Assembly: GCA_958296125.1 (NCBI GenBank)
Contig: OY282444.1
Coordinates: forward strand, 1,917,940 to 1,981,939
From: an uncultured Poribacteria bacterium
Lineage (GTDB): Bacteria > Poribacteria > WGA-4E > PCPOR2b
Reading direction: 5' to 3'
DNA length: 64,000 bases
The translations under genes and the position numbers were made by a program. This document shows positions 1 through 9,612 of the stretch, piece by piece (the first letter of the stretch is position 1; each line of letters starts with the position of its first letter). The notes beneath the pieces were generated by a model, which saw only the letters and a list, made by a program, of their open reading frames with translations, was not told the origin of the DNA and searched no databases.

Positions 1-2094
1 TGCATTGCGTAGAGTTGACAAGCGATGGGCAATTGCGAAGGTGGTGCGACCCTGAGTCAGCCGGGCGATAGCCTCCTGGATCTGCTTTTCCGTCTCCACA
101 TCCACCGACGAGGTCGCTTCATCAAGGATGAGGATTTTGGGGTCGTGGAGGATGGCGCGTGCGATGGCGACGCGCTGTTTTTCACCTCCCGATAGTGCCC
201 CTCCTCGCTCTCCGACCTGAGTATCATAGCCATCGGGGTTAGCAACGATAAAGTTGTGAGCATTCGCTGCGATCGCCGCCTCCATAATCTCCTCAAAACT
301 TGCCCCGGGTTTGCCGTAGCTAATGTTTTCCGCAACAGTGCCACTGAACAGAAATGGCTCCTGGGGCACGATGCCGATTTGACGACGCAAATCCTCAAGA
401 CGAATTTGCTGAATAGGTACGCCATCGACCTCAATTATGCCTTGATCTACATTGTAGAACCGACAGATCAGATTCACGGTAGTCGTCTTGCCAACCCCCG
501 ATCTACCCACAAGTCCTATCATCTCACCGGGCGCGACATCAAGGTTAATCTCGTGGAGGACCGGCTTGCTCTTATCGTAACCAAACGTAACCTCTTTGAA
601 CGTGACATGGCCCTTGATGCTGGATATTGAGCGTGCATTGGGGTCTTTGTACGCTTCGGCTGGTGTGTCAATGACCTCGAAAATACGCTCCGCACCGGCA
701 AACGCCCTTGTCATCCAACTGTTGACCTCTCCAAACCACTCTATGGGATCATAGAGCATCCACATGTAAGCGTAGAACGCCAGCAGCGTCCCTAACGTCA
801 GTGCATCTCTGATTACCTCCCGTCCACCGAAAAACCACACGATTAGCATCCCAAAACTGGTCAGGAGGGTTGTTGTGGCGAAGAAAATCTCCCAGTTAAT
901 CTCTGTCCGAATGGCAAGTTGCCGGATGTTCTTATTCTGCACCTGAAATGCAGCGATTTCCCTCACCTCTTGGGCAAAGGCTTTGACCACACGGATACCG
1001 GACAATGCTTCGTTTACCCTCGCCATGATATCTGACCAAGCCTGATCCCATTTGTTGAAGTAAAGCCGCATCCGCTTCCAAAAGATAACTCCCCACCCCA
1101 TCATAAACGGAACCGGTACGAGGATGAGCAGTGCCAACAGCCAATGCATCCAAAACAGAATGCCTAAAATGCCGATAATCATTAATGCGTTGATGATTAA
1201 GTAGGGTAATCCTTCCACCAAAAACTCTTGTAGCCTGCCGGCATCTCTGGTCACACGGGACATCACCGCACCGACCTGCCGCCGATCGTAGAATTGCAGC
1301 GAAAGTAACTCAAGCTGCTGATAAAGCCGGTTTCGGATATCGGCGGTGATACGCGCTCCCAACCAACTCACCGTCCAACCGCGTGCCCATTCCATTCCCC
1401 AGTCCAATACACGTATGCCGACCATACCCAGCACCAGCAAACCGAGCAGCGTCAACCGTTCAGACATACTATCAGTGTTTCCCTCCTTCGGTACTAGGAC
1501 ACCATCCACTATTTGTCGGATCAGCATTGGAGGAATTACTCCTGTACCTGTTCCTATGAGGGAAACGACCGCTAAGAGGATGGCGTGTCCTTTGTAAGGC
1601 TTTAAGTAGCTAGCGATCCGCTGCAACGTTGCAAGTCGCCGGATACAGGCAGGACAGATACCGTTTTTTTCGGGGAGCAGCTTACCACATTTTTCGCATC
1701 TCGTGCGGTCAAGTTGCGTGTTGATTAGGAAAAGTTCTCCCTTACGGAGCTGCTCAATCCCCCGCGTGACCTCCGAAAACTTTTCTGCAAGCGAACTGGA
1801 GTACGGGACCGTAACGGTTGCTTTGTTCTTGCGCTCAATAGTCAGGTGTCCTCCACCAACGAGGGCTTCGGTCTGCACAACGGTCAATTCCTCAATGGGT
1901 ATCTCAACAACGCTATCAAGGGCTGTCGTTGGGACAATCAGGAGCCGCCTATCCGTAACAACCAGCCAATCAGTCCCAAACCCACCTTCCTGATTCAGGT
2001 CAGTGGACACGCGGATCAGTTCCTCTTCCTCTGCGGAGAGAAGACCTTTAATCTTTGCTGTGACCGAATGTGGCATTGATTCAAGTAATTTCAT
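1..2094 (-). CDS. ABC exporter (fused permease/ATPase) with N-terminal PH-like domain and zinc ribbon, partial
   Basis: Fused inner-membrane ABC transporter half-exporter; the substrate cannot be told. The reading frame opens at ATG 2094 and runs 698 codons to the window edge, so only the extreme C-terminus is missing. Residues 1-125 form a beta-rich segment like bacterial PH-like domains, followed by a zinc ribbon with Cys133, Cys136, Cys147 and Cys150. Six hydrophobic segments occupy about 160-460. The nucleotide-binding domain shows Walker A GRSGVGKTT from 530, signature LSGGEKQR from 634, Walker B Asp658-Glu659 and H-loop His690. The soluble extension before the membrane domain is unusual for an exporter and may be a sensor or docking module (inference). 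No partner subunit is visible in the window. Confidence 0.93.
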   Translation of the reverse strand, partial: MKLLESMPHSVTAKIKGLLSAEEEELIRVSTDLNQEGGFGTDWLVVTDRRLLIVPTTALDSVVEIPIEELTVVQTEALVGGGHLTIERKNKATVTVPYSSSLAEKFSEVTRGIEQLRKGELFLINTQLDRTRCEKCGKLLPEKNGICPACIRRLATLQRIASYLKPYKGHAILLAVVSLIGTGTGVIPPMLIRQIVDGVLVPKEGNTDSMSERLTLLGLLVLGMVGIRVLDWGMEWARGWTVSWLGARITADIRNRLYQQLELLSLQFYDRRQVGAVMSRVTRDAGRLQEFLVEGLPYLIINALMIIGILGILFWMHWLLALLILVPVPFMMGWGVIFWKRMRLYFNKWDQAWSDIMARVNEALSGIRVVKAFAQEVREIAAFQVQNKNIRQLAIRTEINWEIFFATTTLLTSFGMLIVWFFGGREVIRDALTLGTLLAFYAYMWMLYDPIEWFGEVNSWMTRAFAGAERIFEVIDTPAEAYKDPNARSISSIKGHVTFKEVTFGYDKSKPVLHEINLDVAPGEMIGLVGRSGVGKTTTVNLICRFYNVDQGIIEVDGVPIQQIRLEDLRRQIGIVPQEPFLFSGTVAENISYGKPGASFEEIMEAAIAANAHNFIVANPDGYDTQVGERGGALSGGEKQRVAIARAILHDPKILILDEATSSVDVETEKQIQEAIARLTQGRTTFAIAHRLSTLRNA

Positions 2095-2465
2095 GATTAT
2101 AACGCCTTACCAACTGTATATTTAGATACATGACACAACCGTACTTAATCCGTTTCCCCCAGATTTCTTCACCGAAAAGTGCTGGAGATTCCCCCTCGTT
2201 CGCCACGCCGAAATGATACCATTTTTGAATGGTTACATGTGTAAGAAATTCCCCAGACGACTTCTTGTTCCTTTTGCTTTATAAAATAGGTCGTGATATA
2301 ATTAACTCAAGTTGCCACTGCTCATAGCTCAGTAACCCTGATATGTTATCTTAATTTCTGAACGGGGTATCTTAGGAATATCCTGCCAGCTTATTTGAAG
2401 GTGTCGTGCTAGGGGCTCTCAGCACATTCTACCCCGTCGGCAAACAACTAGCCTCTGATTAAAGA
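2095..2465. other. Intergenic region between divergent ABC exporter and ribD
   Basis: There is no credible gene here. The stretch separates two divergent genes and must hold both their promoters. It contains one copy of the dispersed motif AACTCAAGTTGCCA at 2304-2317. I looked for an FMN riboswitch before ribD and did not find its conserved core. Confidence 0.6.
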
Positions 2466-2468
2466 TTG

Positions 2469-3599
2469 ATGGAGTCATCCTTGCCCAAGCACATCCAATG
2501 GTCAGCGACAGATCGAAAATTTATGGAACACGCCCTGGCATTGGCAGCGAAAGCGCGTGGACGCACCAGTCCGAATCCTCTGGTCGGCGCGGTGATTGTT
2601 CGGGATGGTGAAATTGTCGGCGAAGGTTACCACCAAAAAGCCGGAGAAGCCCACGCAGAGATTCATGCACTGAATCAGGCAAAAGAGCTTGCCGAAAGCG
2701 CGACGATGTACGTCACACTAGAGCCATGTTGTCATTGGGGGCGAACACCGCCCTGCATCGAAGCACTTATCCATGCGAAGCTAGCCCACATCTTCGTTGC
2801 GATGAGAGATCCGAACCCGCGAGTCGCTGGCAATGGCATACGTCAGCTTGAGGAAGCCGGAATGCACGTTCAAGTTGGCATCTGTGAGGTTGAAGCACAG
2901 CAACTTAACGAAGTATTCATCAAGTATATCACCACGCAATGCCCCTTTGTCATCCTCAAATCCGCAATCAGTCTAGATGGAAAAATCGCTACTGTTTCGG
3001 GTGAATCCCAATGGATAACTTCAGAGGCATCACGGATGAAAGGGCATGAGATTCGTGCCCAGGTTGATGCAATTCTCGTCGGCATTGGCACTGTGCTGCA
3101 GGATAACCCATCGTTGACAACACGTTTACCAGAACGGAAGAACGAAGATCCAATCCGTGTTGTTGTTGACTCACATGCTCGCATACCGCTCGGAGCGAAA
3201 ATCTTCAATCCGGAGAGCAATGCAGGACCATTAATCGCCGTAACGGAAAATGCGCCATCAGAGAAAATCACAGCCTTAAAGTCCGTCGGTGCCGATGTGC
3301 TCGTCATCGAAGAAAGGGCGGGACGGGTCTGTTTAAAGGGGTTAAAGCGAGAGCTTGGCCAAAAGGGGATCACGAGTGTGCTGATTGAGGGCGGAGGAGA
3401 AATCAATGCCGCTGCCTTACAAGCGGGAATTGTCGATAAGCTCATGTTCTTTGTTGCACCAAAGTTGATTGGTGGTAAAGATGCGCCCGGTCCAATTGGT
3501 GGCACGGGAGTTGTCTGCTTGGCTGAAGCTTTTGAACTTCGTGCCGTAAAAACGACCCAAATCGACACCGATTTTCTAATAGAAGGATATTTGTCGTAA
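2469..3599 (+). CDS. ribD: Bifunctional riboflavin biosynthesis protein RibD (deaminase/reductase)
   Basis: Catalyses two steps of riboflavin synthesis: deamination of the pyrimidine ring of 2,5-diamino-6-ribosylamino-4-pyrimidinone 5'-phosphate, then NADPH reduction of the ribosyl side chain. The N-terminal CMP/dCMP-deaminase-like half has the zinc site His62-Ala-Glu64 and Pro86-Cys87-Cys88, with Cys96 ending the TPPC motif. The C-terminal reductase half starts near residue 145 (FVILKSAISLDGKIA) and ends with the usual glycine-rich GGGEI segment. At 376 residues it is full length. A TTG lies directly upstream at 2466, but ATG 2469 is preferred. Archease follows after 25 bases, so the two are probably co-transcribed. 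Other rib genes are not in the window. Confidence 0.95.
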   Translation: MESSLPKHIQWSATDRKFMEHALALAAKARGRTSPNPLVGAVIVRDGEIVGEGYHQKAGEAHAEIHALNQAKELAESATMYVTLEPCCHWGRTPPCIEALIHAKLAHIFVAMRDPNPRVAGNGIRQLEEAGMHVQVGICEVEAQQLNEVFIKYITTQCPFVILKSAISLDGKIATVSGESQWITSEASRMKGHEIRAQVDAILVGIGTVLQDNPSLTTRLPERKNEDPIRVVVDSHARIPLGAKIFNPESNAGPLIAVTENAPSEKITALKSVGADVLVIEERAGRVCLKGLKRELGQKGITSVLIEGGGEINAAALQAGIVDKLMFFVAPKLIGGKDAPGPIGGTGVVCLAEAFELRAVKTTQIDTDFLIEGYLS

Positions 3600-3624
3600 T
3601 GCTATCCAAAAGGAAGTACATTTG

Positions 3625-4050
3625 ATGAGAAGATATGAATATCTAGAGCATACCGGCGATATTGGGATTCGCGCCTATGGAAGCACACTAAAAGAGCTAT
3701 TCATCAACGCAGCGCAAGGGCTACTTGAGGCAATCGCAGATCTCAGCACAGTTGGCACAACGGTACAAACTCAAATCGAAGTGTCAGCGGAATCACTCGA
3801 AGAGTTGATGGTTGCTTGGCTGGATGAACTAAATTTTCGACACGAAGTTGAGGAGCTTTTCTTTCGGCGGGTTGAGGTTCAGGAAATCTCTCAAGTGCCG
3901 TACCAGTTGACAGCGGTTGCCTATGGCGAGCCAGTGGATTTCACGAAACACGGTGTTTATACAGAAATTAAGAGTATCACTTACCATCAGTTAATTGTCG
4001 AGAAAACTCCGGATAATTGGTGGATGGCACAGGTAATTTTTGACCTGTAA
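3625..4050 (+). CDS. Archease family protein (RtcB RNA ligase cofactor)
   Basis: Small SHS2-fold protein of the archease family, which in characterised cases accelerates guanylylation and turnover of the RNA ligase RtcB. The N-terminus EYLEHTGDIGIRAYG and the C-terminus ending W-x-A-x-VIFDL are typical, including the acidic residues that bind a divalent metal. Length is 141 residues, normal for the family. ATG 3625 follows AGGAAG at 3611; a TTG one codon earlier is possible. It lies just behind ribD, and no rtcB gene is in view, so its partner would be elsewhere in the genome. Confidence 0.88.
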   Translation: MRRYEYLEHTGDIGIRAYGSTLKELFINAAQGLLEAIADLSTVGTTVQTQIEVSAESLEELMVAWLDELNFRHEVEELFFRRVEVQEISQVPYQLTAVAYGEPVDFTKHGVYTEIKSITYHQLIVEKTPDNWWMAQVIFDL

Positions 4051-4166
4051 TCGTCTATATAGTTCACAATCGATAGGTGCCCACTGAATCTCAAGGTTTT
4101 AGCAGGTTCAACAGCTTTGTGGACAACTTCAATTTTAGCCATCAAACCAAGCCTGAGAAACCGCTA

Positions 4167-5837
4167 TCAAATCCGCATAACAACAGGAAGTACCATCGGT
4201 CGCCGATCCGTTTTCCTTTTAAAAAACCGCCGTAGAACCACCCGAATCTCTTCCTGCACTGTTTCGGCTTCACTCCTACTTTCTGGGCTTAGGTGGTTAA
4301 TCGCGTGAATGACAATCTCTTTGGCTTCGTTCATGAGATTCTCGGATTCATCCATGTAGACAAATCCTCGTGAAACGATGTCTGGGCCCGCGGTAAGTTC
4401 ATCGCTGTTACTGTTGAGAACGACAATCGGAATCACCATCCCATCTTGAGCGAGTTGCTGTCGGTCGTGCACCACGATGTTCTCAACCCCCATATCAATC
4501 TTCCCATCAACGAGAACGCGTCCCGCCGGTACTTTCCCCTGAACACCGCAGAAATCAGATGTCAATGTGATTAGATCGCCGTCTTCAGCGACCGTGATAT
4601 TGTCCGAAGGTATCCCAACTTCCTCTGCCAGTTCGGCGTGTTGCACGAGATTGTTGTATTCGCCGTGTGCCGGGATAAAAAACTTAGGACGAACAAGGTT
4701 TATCATTAATTTAAGATCTTCCTGTGCACCATGGCCCGAAACATGGATATTGGCATTCTTTTCGTGTAAGACATGTGCACCACGACGCAGCAGGTGGTTA
4801 ATCATGTGGCGGACAGATAGCTCGTTACCTGGGATAATTCTCGCGGAAATTATGACCGTATCCCCCGAATCGATATGTAGAAACGCATGATCATCTTTTG
4901 CAATGAGTGCCATTGCAGACCTCGGCTCACCCTGACTGCCGGTGCTGAGCACAACTACCTCGTGAGGGGCAAAGCGATTAGCTTCACGTGCATCGACCAG
5001 GAGATTGTGCGGGACATCTAAGTACCCCAACTCAGATGCTGTCCGAATGTTATTAATCATTGAACGCCCGGTGACTGCAATTAAGCGACGGTGGTCAACT
5101 GCGAGATCGATAAATTGTTGGATACGGTGTAGGCTCGACGAAAAAGTAGCAAGGAAAAGCCCACCTGTCGTTCTTTGAAATACCCCATTCAGGTCGGAAT
5201 GGATTGAACGCTCAGAAGGGGTAAAGCCCGGTCGGTCTGCGTTGGTACTGTCAGAAACGAGTAATAGAACGCCCTTTTCGCCGAGCGCAGCAAGTTTGGG
5301 AATCTCAGTCAGGCGATTGTCAACGGGGGTCTGATCAAACTTAAAATCACTAGCGTGGACAACGATACCAACCGGCGTGTGAATGGCGACCGCAACCGTA
5401 TCGGGGATGCTGTGTGCAACATGAATAAATTCTAAATTGAAACAGCCCAGCTGCAGTGTGTCATCAGGATGGATAACGTTCAACTGCGCGATGTCTAAGA
5501 CACCATATTCGCGTAGTCGCCCTTTAGCTAGGGCAAGGGTTAATTTGGTACCGTAAATGGGCACGTTAATCTGGCGGAGAAAAAATGCAAGTCCACCCAC
5601 ATGGTCTTCATGGGCGTGGGTGATAATGATGCCCTTAATTTTGTCTCGATTTTCATACAGGTATGTGATGTCTGGAAAAACCAGATCCACGCCGGGCATA
5701 TCGGCTTCCGGGAACATGAGCCCGGCATCCACAGCGATGATATCATCGCCGTATTGGTATACCATCATGTTTATGCCGAACTCCCCTAACCCGCCGATGG
5801 GAATAATCGACACACCTTCGTCTCGGTTTTCAGACAT
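4167..5837 (-). CDS. rnj: Ribonuclease J
   Basis: Metallo-beta-lactamase/beta-CASP ribonuclease with 5'-3' exo- and endonuclease activity, acting in cytoplasmic RNA decay and maturation. The zinc motif HAHEDH covers His74, His76, Asp78 and His79. The conserved HASDFKFDQTP and the beta-CASP histidine segment IHVSGHG are present, and the C-terminal domain is complete. Length is 556 residues from ATG 5837. An upstream TTG at 5858 would add seven residues; GGAGG at 5850-5854 fits the ATG somewhat loosely. It is convergent with archease on the left; dusB lies upstream on the same strand. Confidence 0.95.
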   Translation of the reverse strand: MSENRDEGVSIIPIGGLGEFGINMMVYQYGDDIIAVDAGLMFPEADMPGVDLVFPDITYLYENRDKIKGIIITHAHEDHVGGLAFFLRQINVPIYGTKLTLALAKGRLREYGVLDIAQLNVIHPDDTLQLGCFNLEFIHVAHSIPDTVAVAIHTPVGIVVHASDFKFDQTPVDNRLTEIPKLAALGEKGVLLLVSDSTNADRPGFTPSERSIHSDLNGVFQRTTGGLFLATFSSSLHRIQQFIDLAVDHRRLIAVTGRSMINNIRTASELGYLDVPHNLLVDAREANRFAPHEVVVLSTGSQGEPRSAMALIAKDDHAFLHIDSGDTVIISARIIPGNELSVRHMINHLLRRGAHVLHEKNANIHVSGHGAQEDLKLMINLVRPKFFIPAHGEYNNLVQHAELAEEVGIPSDNITVAEDGDLITLTSDFCGVQGKVPAGRVLVDGKIDMGVENIVVHDRQQLAQDGMVIPIVVLNSNSDELTAGPDIVSRGFVYMDESENLMNEAKEIVIHAINHLSPESRSEAETVQEEIRVVLRRFFKRKTDRRPMVLPVVMRI

Positions 5838-5961
5838 TATGAATGTAAATACCTCCAAATCAGTTCTTGAATAGTTCTGTTTAATAATTACACATTAACT
5901 AGGCTCGTTATTGGTAACTCCGATGATAACAATAATGTTTACTGTTAAACAGAAATCGTTA

Positions 5962-7002
5962 TTAGAAAGGAACTCTGGTGAATTTCTGTTCTCCTTGCTC
6001 AACAGGACTGAAGGCAAACATCATAGATTCAACGTGCCTTTGTACATCATTTATGACTTCAGCAATTTCTTCATAACTCTTGAGGGTCACTAATTTTTCT
6101 CGATACATCTTGACGTTTGGTATGCCCTTTAGATAGTTTTTGTAGTGTTTTCTCATCTCTAAAATACCATGCTTCGCTCCCTTCCATTTAATGGAAAGCT
6201 CTAAATGCTTTCTTAAGATGCTTAACCGCTCCCTAATGGAAGGGGGCCCAAGCAATTGTCCTGTTGAAAAATAGTGCTTTATTTCTCTAAAGATCCATGG
6301 GTAACCGATAGCCGCTCGCCCAATCATTATTCCATCAACACCGTATTTTTGACGCATCCTCTGCGCTTTTTGCGGAGCAGCCACATCCCCATTGCCAAAA
6401 ACAGGGATTGTCATGCGCGGGTTATTTTTAATTTCACCAATCAGTGTCCAGTCGGCGTTCCCTTTATACATTTGTACGCGGGTCCGCCCATGGATCGTAA
6501 TCGCTTGGATACCCACATCTTGTAATCTTTCTGCGACTTCAACGATGTATTTTGTCTTTTCATCCCAACCGAGCCGCGTTTTGACAGTGACAGGGAGAGC
6601 CGTTGATTTGACAATTTCTCGCGTCATCCTGACCATCTTTGGAATATCTCTCAATATTCCTGCCCCCGCCCCTTTACATGCAACTTTCTTGACAGGGCAG
6701 CCGTAATTGATGTCGATCAGATCTGGATTCACCTTTTCCGCAATACCGACCGCCGCTTTCATTGATTCAATATCACTTCCAAAAATCTGAATGCCTATCG
6801 GGCGTTCTGATTCAAAAATATCTAGTTTCATGACGCTTTGCCGAGCGTTTCGGATAAGCCCCTCAGAAGAGATAAATTCCGTGTACATCAAGTCTACGCC
6901 CCCTATTTTGCAAACTGCACGAAAAGGTGGATCGCTCACATCTTCCATCGGAGCTAATAACAGCGGAAAATCCCCTAACGCTATATCACCAATTTTCACC
7001 AT
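5962..7002 (-). CDS. dusB: tRNA-dihydrouridine synthase (DusB-like)
   Basis: FMN- and NADPH-dependent enzyme reducing uridine to dihydrouridine in tRNA. The TIM barrel begins LAPMEDVSDPPFR. The catalytic cysteine sits in YGCPVKKV, and ITIHGRTR and PVFGNGDV form the FMN and RNA binding loops. Starting at ATG 7002 gives 346 residues, close to the family length. An upstream ATG at 7062 would lie only about 16 bases after the transcription start expected from the promoter at 7085-7113, so the shorter form is preferred. ATG 7014 is also possible. In many bacteria dusB is followed by fis, but not here. Confidence 0.93.
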   Translation of the reverse strand: MVKIGDIALGDFPLLLAPMEDVSDPPFRAVCKIGGVDLMYTEFISSEGLIRNARQSVMKLDIFESERPIGIQIFGSDIESMKAAVGIAEKVNPDLIDINYGCPVKKVACKGAGAGILRDIPKMVRMTREIVKSTALPVTVKTRLGWDEKTKYIVEVAERLQDVGIQAITIHGRTRVQMYKGNADWTLIGEIKNNPRMTIPVFGNGDVAAPQKAQRMRQKYGVDGIMIGRAAIGYPWIFREIKHYFSTGQLLGPPSIRERLSILRKHLELSIKWKGAKHGILEMRKHYKNYLKGIPNVKMYREKLVTLKSYEEIAEVINDVQRHVESMMFAFSPVEQGEQKFTRVPF

Positions 7003-7084
7003 AATCCGAATCATCTCCAGTCCATAATTAGCCACGCATGGCGGCATCAAGTGAGGCTTCAATATGATTGAGGACCGCTATCAA

Positions 7085-7113
7085 ATTATAAGGACTTATT
7101 AAGAGTTTGTCAA
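7085..7113 (-). promoter_or_regulatory. Sigma70-type promoter of dusB
   Basis: On the minus strand TTGACA (7108-7113) and TATAAT (7085-7090) are separated by exactly 17 bases. Both hexamers match the housekeeping consensus perfectly. Transcription should begin near 7078, giving dusB a leader of about 75 bases. Confidence 0.85.
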
Positions 7114-7243
7114 ATAGGAAATGAAATGTACAAAAATTTACGGGCAAAGCCAATGATGTGGATGTTAAACTATAAGACGTTTAAGAAGGTGAATTCAAGG
7201 TAGCTGCCCGTAGCGTTTAGCTATTTAAGAAAGGAAACATTGA

Positions 7244-9370
7244 TTGGAAAATAGATCTGTATATTTCAGATTTTACATATTAGGCACTGTACTTCTCTTT
7301 GTTTTGATTTATCCCTGCGCAGCTGCGCCACCGAACCCCTATCTTTTCTACAATTACAATCCCGCTACAAACGATTGGACACCGAAGGCACCCGCAAGTG
7401 AGGTTCAATTCCGCAATGCGTTAGATCGCTGTTGTTTCGCTCGTGAGGGGAGCGTTTTACAAAGAGATGGCATTGAGTATGTTCTAGCAATAAAGATTGA
7501 CTTTTCAGATCAACCCGGTCAGCGACCGGGAGCAGCGTTTGATCAGTACCTCTTTGCAGACAAAGGTGTTTCCCTTAAAACCTACTATCGGGAAGTCTCT
7601 TATGGACAAATGGACATACAACCCGGACCAATGGGTGGAGTTGTTCCGAAAGGCAGCCAATGGGTTCGTGCACAAAAGCCGATGAGCTATTACGGCGAAG
7701 GTCAGATTAACGTCAGGCGTTCCCAAGAACTGGTCCGTCAAGCGTGTGCAGCAGTGGACGATATCGTGGATTTCTCCCTGTACGACCGTAACAAAGATGG
7801 CGTGGTTGACCATGTTTTCGTTATTCATTCGGGAGACGACCAAGCGTCGACTTTGGAGGTGAATGATATCTGGTCGATCTTAACACGGGATGTCAACAGA
7901 GAATTTGACGGCGTATGGGTAAGTGCAGCCGTTCTGGTCGGTGAGGAGCCGAGTTTCGATATGCCACACCTTGGCATCTACTTCCACGAGTTCTTCCACG
8001 ATTTTGGCGCACCCGATGTGTACGGTGGAAATTTTATTGGTCCCCAAGACCACAAGTGGGGATTGATGGGGCAGGTTGGTCCCTATCAGGGTGAAATCAT
8101 CGATGGGGTTGGGAGTGGACTACAACCGAGTCATATCAGCGGCTACCTGAAATGGGATTTTGATGCACGTCCTGAAAACGGACGACTCGGCTGGATTCAA
8201 CCTGTTGAGATTAAAGAGAACGTTTCCAAGCTGTCCATCCCTAGTTTTGAGTTGCCTCCGCACGAGAATAAGCTCTTCAAAATCGATATTCCCGGAAAAA
8301 TTAACAAATTTGGGGATAGCACAGAATTTTTCCTCATTGAAAACCGCTATCGAGAATCGGGGGCAATCTTTGATACCCGTTTGCCTGAATCTGGGATTCT
8401 TATCTGGCACATTGATGAAACGAAGGTACGTCCTCCCGGCGCGATTGATGCCGCAAGTCAGGTTTGGCTTGAAGATCCGAACGATCCCAAGCACTTTGGC
8501 ATCTCTCCGGATAATCCGGATATCATAGACATCCGCACCGTTACGGATGGGGCGGCGTATTCCGCTGACGACAACCAGACCTCTTTTACCCCCGCAACTC
8601 GCCCTAACAGCAACGCAAATGACGGAACAATCTCAAAAATCTCTATTACGAACATCAGTTCTGAGGGACAGGAAATGACTCTCTCCGTCGCGTTTGGAGA
8701 CACCTATGAACCGAATGATGATCTGGCAACAGCTTTTCCCATCGAGTTTGACCAAACCTATGAGTCCTTTATCTTCGATGAGAAAGATAAGCGAGATCTC
8801 TATCGATTTGATGCGATACCACGAGAAGCAATCGTGGTCACCTTGACCGCTATTTCCGCTATCGTTGATTATGAACTGTCTATACTTGATGAAAGTGGCC
8901 GGCACATTGCTACTGCAGGGAAGATTGGACCAACCGAACAACAGGTTGTCTTTCAGTCGGAGCGAACCGATACATTTTTCATTTCAGTCGAATCCCGATC
9001 TGGCTTTAGTGAAATGGATTCATATCTATTGACCGTTAACGTGGTTCAAACGCGATCTGGGACGTTAAAATTAGCGCAAGTTCGTGCCTTCCCCAATCCT
9101 GTGCGTGCCGATCACGGCGAAGTGATTTTTTCCTACACAATCCCTGACTTTCAACTAGCTGAAGCACTTGAACTGGAAATCTTCAATATCGCCGGAGATC
9201 TGGTGCACACAGATGTTCGCCAGAATGTCATTGGATCTGGTCAATTCCGCTGGGATGGCAAAAACCACAGTGATGAGATGCCCGCTACTGGGATCTATAT
9301 TTTCGTTATCTCTGCGACTCAGGGTGAGGAGACGGTTCAGGAAATTGGGAAAGTTAGTTTAGTCAGGTAA
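7244..9370 (+). CDS. Secreted M6-family metalloprotease with C-terminal FlgD-like/sorting-type domain
   Basis: Predicted extracellular zinc protease of the immune-inhibitor-A type (M6). A signal peptide covers about residues 1-28, ending near PCAAAPP. The zinc motif HEFFH is at His248-Glu249-His252, followed by DFGAPDVYGG. After the catalytic part (to about 470) comes a pre-peptidase-type beta domain (EPNDDLATAFPI onward). The final 95 residues begin FPNPVRADHGE and end KVSLVR, the pattern of FlgD-Ig or type IX-like sorting domains. The start is TTG 7244 behind AAGGAAA. The substrate is unknown. It stands alone between dusB and tsaD. Confidence 0.87.
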   Translation: MENRSVYFRFYILGTVLLFVLIYPCAAAPPNPYLFYNYNPATNDWTPKAPASEVQFRNALDRCCFAREGSVLQRDGIEYVLAIKIDFSDQPGQRPGAAFDQYLFADKGVSLKTYYREVSYGQMDIQPGPMGGVVPKGSQWVRAQKPMSYYGEGQINVRRSQELVRQACAAVDDIVDFSLYDRNKDGVVDHVFVIHSGDDQASTLEVNDIWSILTRDVNREFDGVWVSAAVLVGEEPSFDMPHLGIYFHEFFHDFGAPDVYGGNFIGPQDHKWGLMGQVGPYQGEIIDGVGSGLQPSHISGYLKWDFDARPENGRLGWIQPVEIKENVSKLSIPSFELPPHENKLFKIDIPGKINKFGDSTEFFLIENRYRESGAIFDTRLPESGILIWHIDETKVRPPGAIDAASQVWLEDPNDPKHFGISPDNPDIIDIRTVTDGAAYSADDNQTSFTPATRPNSNANDGTISKISITNISSEGQEMTLSVAFGDTYEPNDDLATAFPIEFDQTYESFIFDEKDKRDLYRFDAIPREAIVVTLTAISAIVDYELSILDESGRHIATAGKIGPTEQQVVFQSERTDTFFISVESRSGFSEMDSYLLTVNVVQTRSGTLKLAQVRAFPNPVRADHGEVIFSYTIPDFQLAEALELEIFNIAGDLVHTDVRQNVIGSGQFRWDGKNHSDEMPATGIYIFVISATQGEETVQEIGKVSLVR

Positions 9371-9502
9371 TGGAAGCATCGATTTTGCTTGGAAACTTCC
9401 CCCGTTGTATGATAATCTAAATCAATCTCCGCAAGACAATTGAACAAACACTTGGGAAACCATAGTTGATAGCACAAGTTCCGACTGAATGGCAATCAAA
9501 AG

Positions 9503-9537
9503 AATCTCCGTCCTTCAGGGCGGAGAGTATGTCAAAA
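9503..9537. mobile_element. Solitary IS200/IS605-type palindromic end
   Basis: The hairpin at 9506-9525 has arms CTCCGTCC and GGGCGGAG with a TTCA loop, followed by AGAGTATGTCAA. Read on the minus strand it begins TTGACATACTC and then the hairpin, the arrangement at the ends of IS200/IS605-family elements. No transposase or TnpB gene is nearby, so this is probably a leftover end. The link to that family rests on recalled sequence similarity. Confidence 0.5.
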
Positions 9538-9612
9538 AAAGGAGGCAGGATTTCCTCCCCATCTACTTTTAAAACAGGCTCTAAAGGTTGGGGGCTCCAT
9601 CCCACAGACTTG

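Noticed and set aside
2095-2465. FMN riboswitch before ribD
   Set aside because: The spacer lacks the conserved AGGG...GAAAUUCCC core and the paired arms of an RFN element.
2870-3568. Long open frame antisense to ribD
   Set aside because: It is a codon-bias shadow of ribD with no domain or ribosome site.
9466-9612. Longer TsaD N-terminus
   Set aside because: The added residues run through a mobile-element hairpin and are polar and irregular, while ATG 9613 gives the exact family start.
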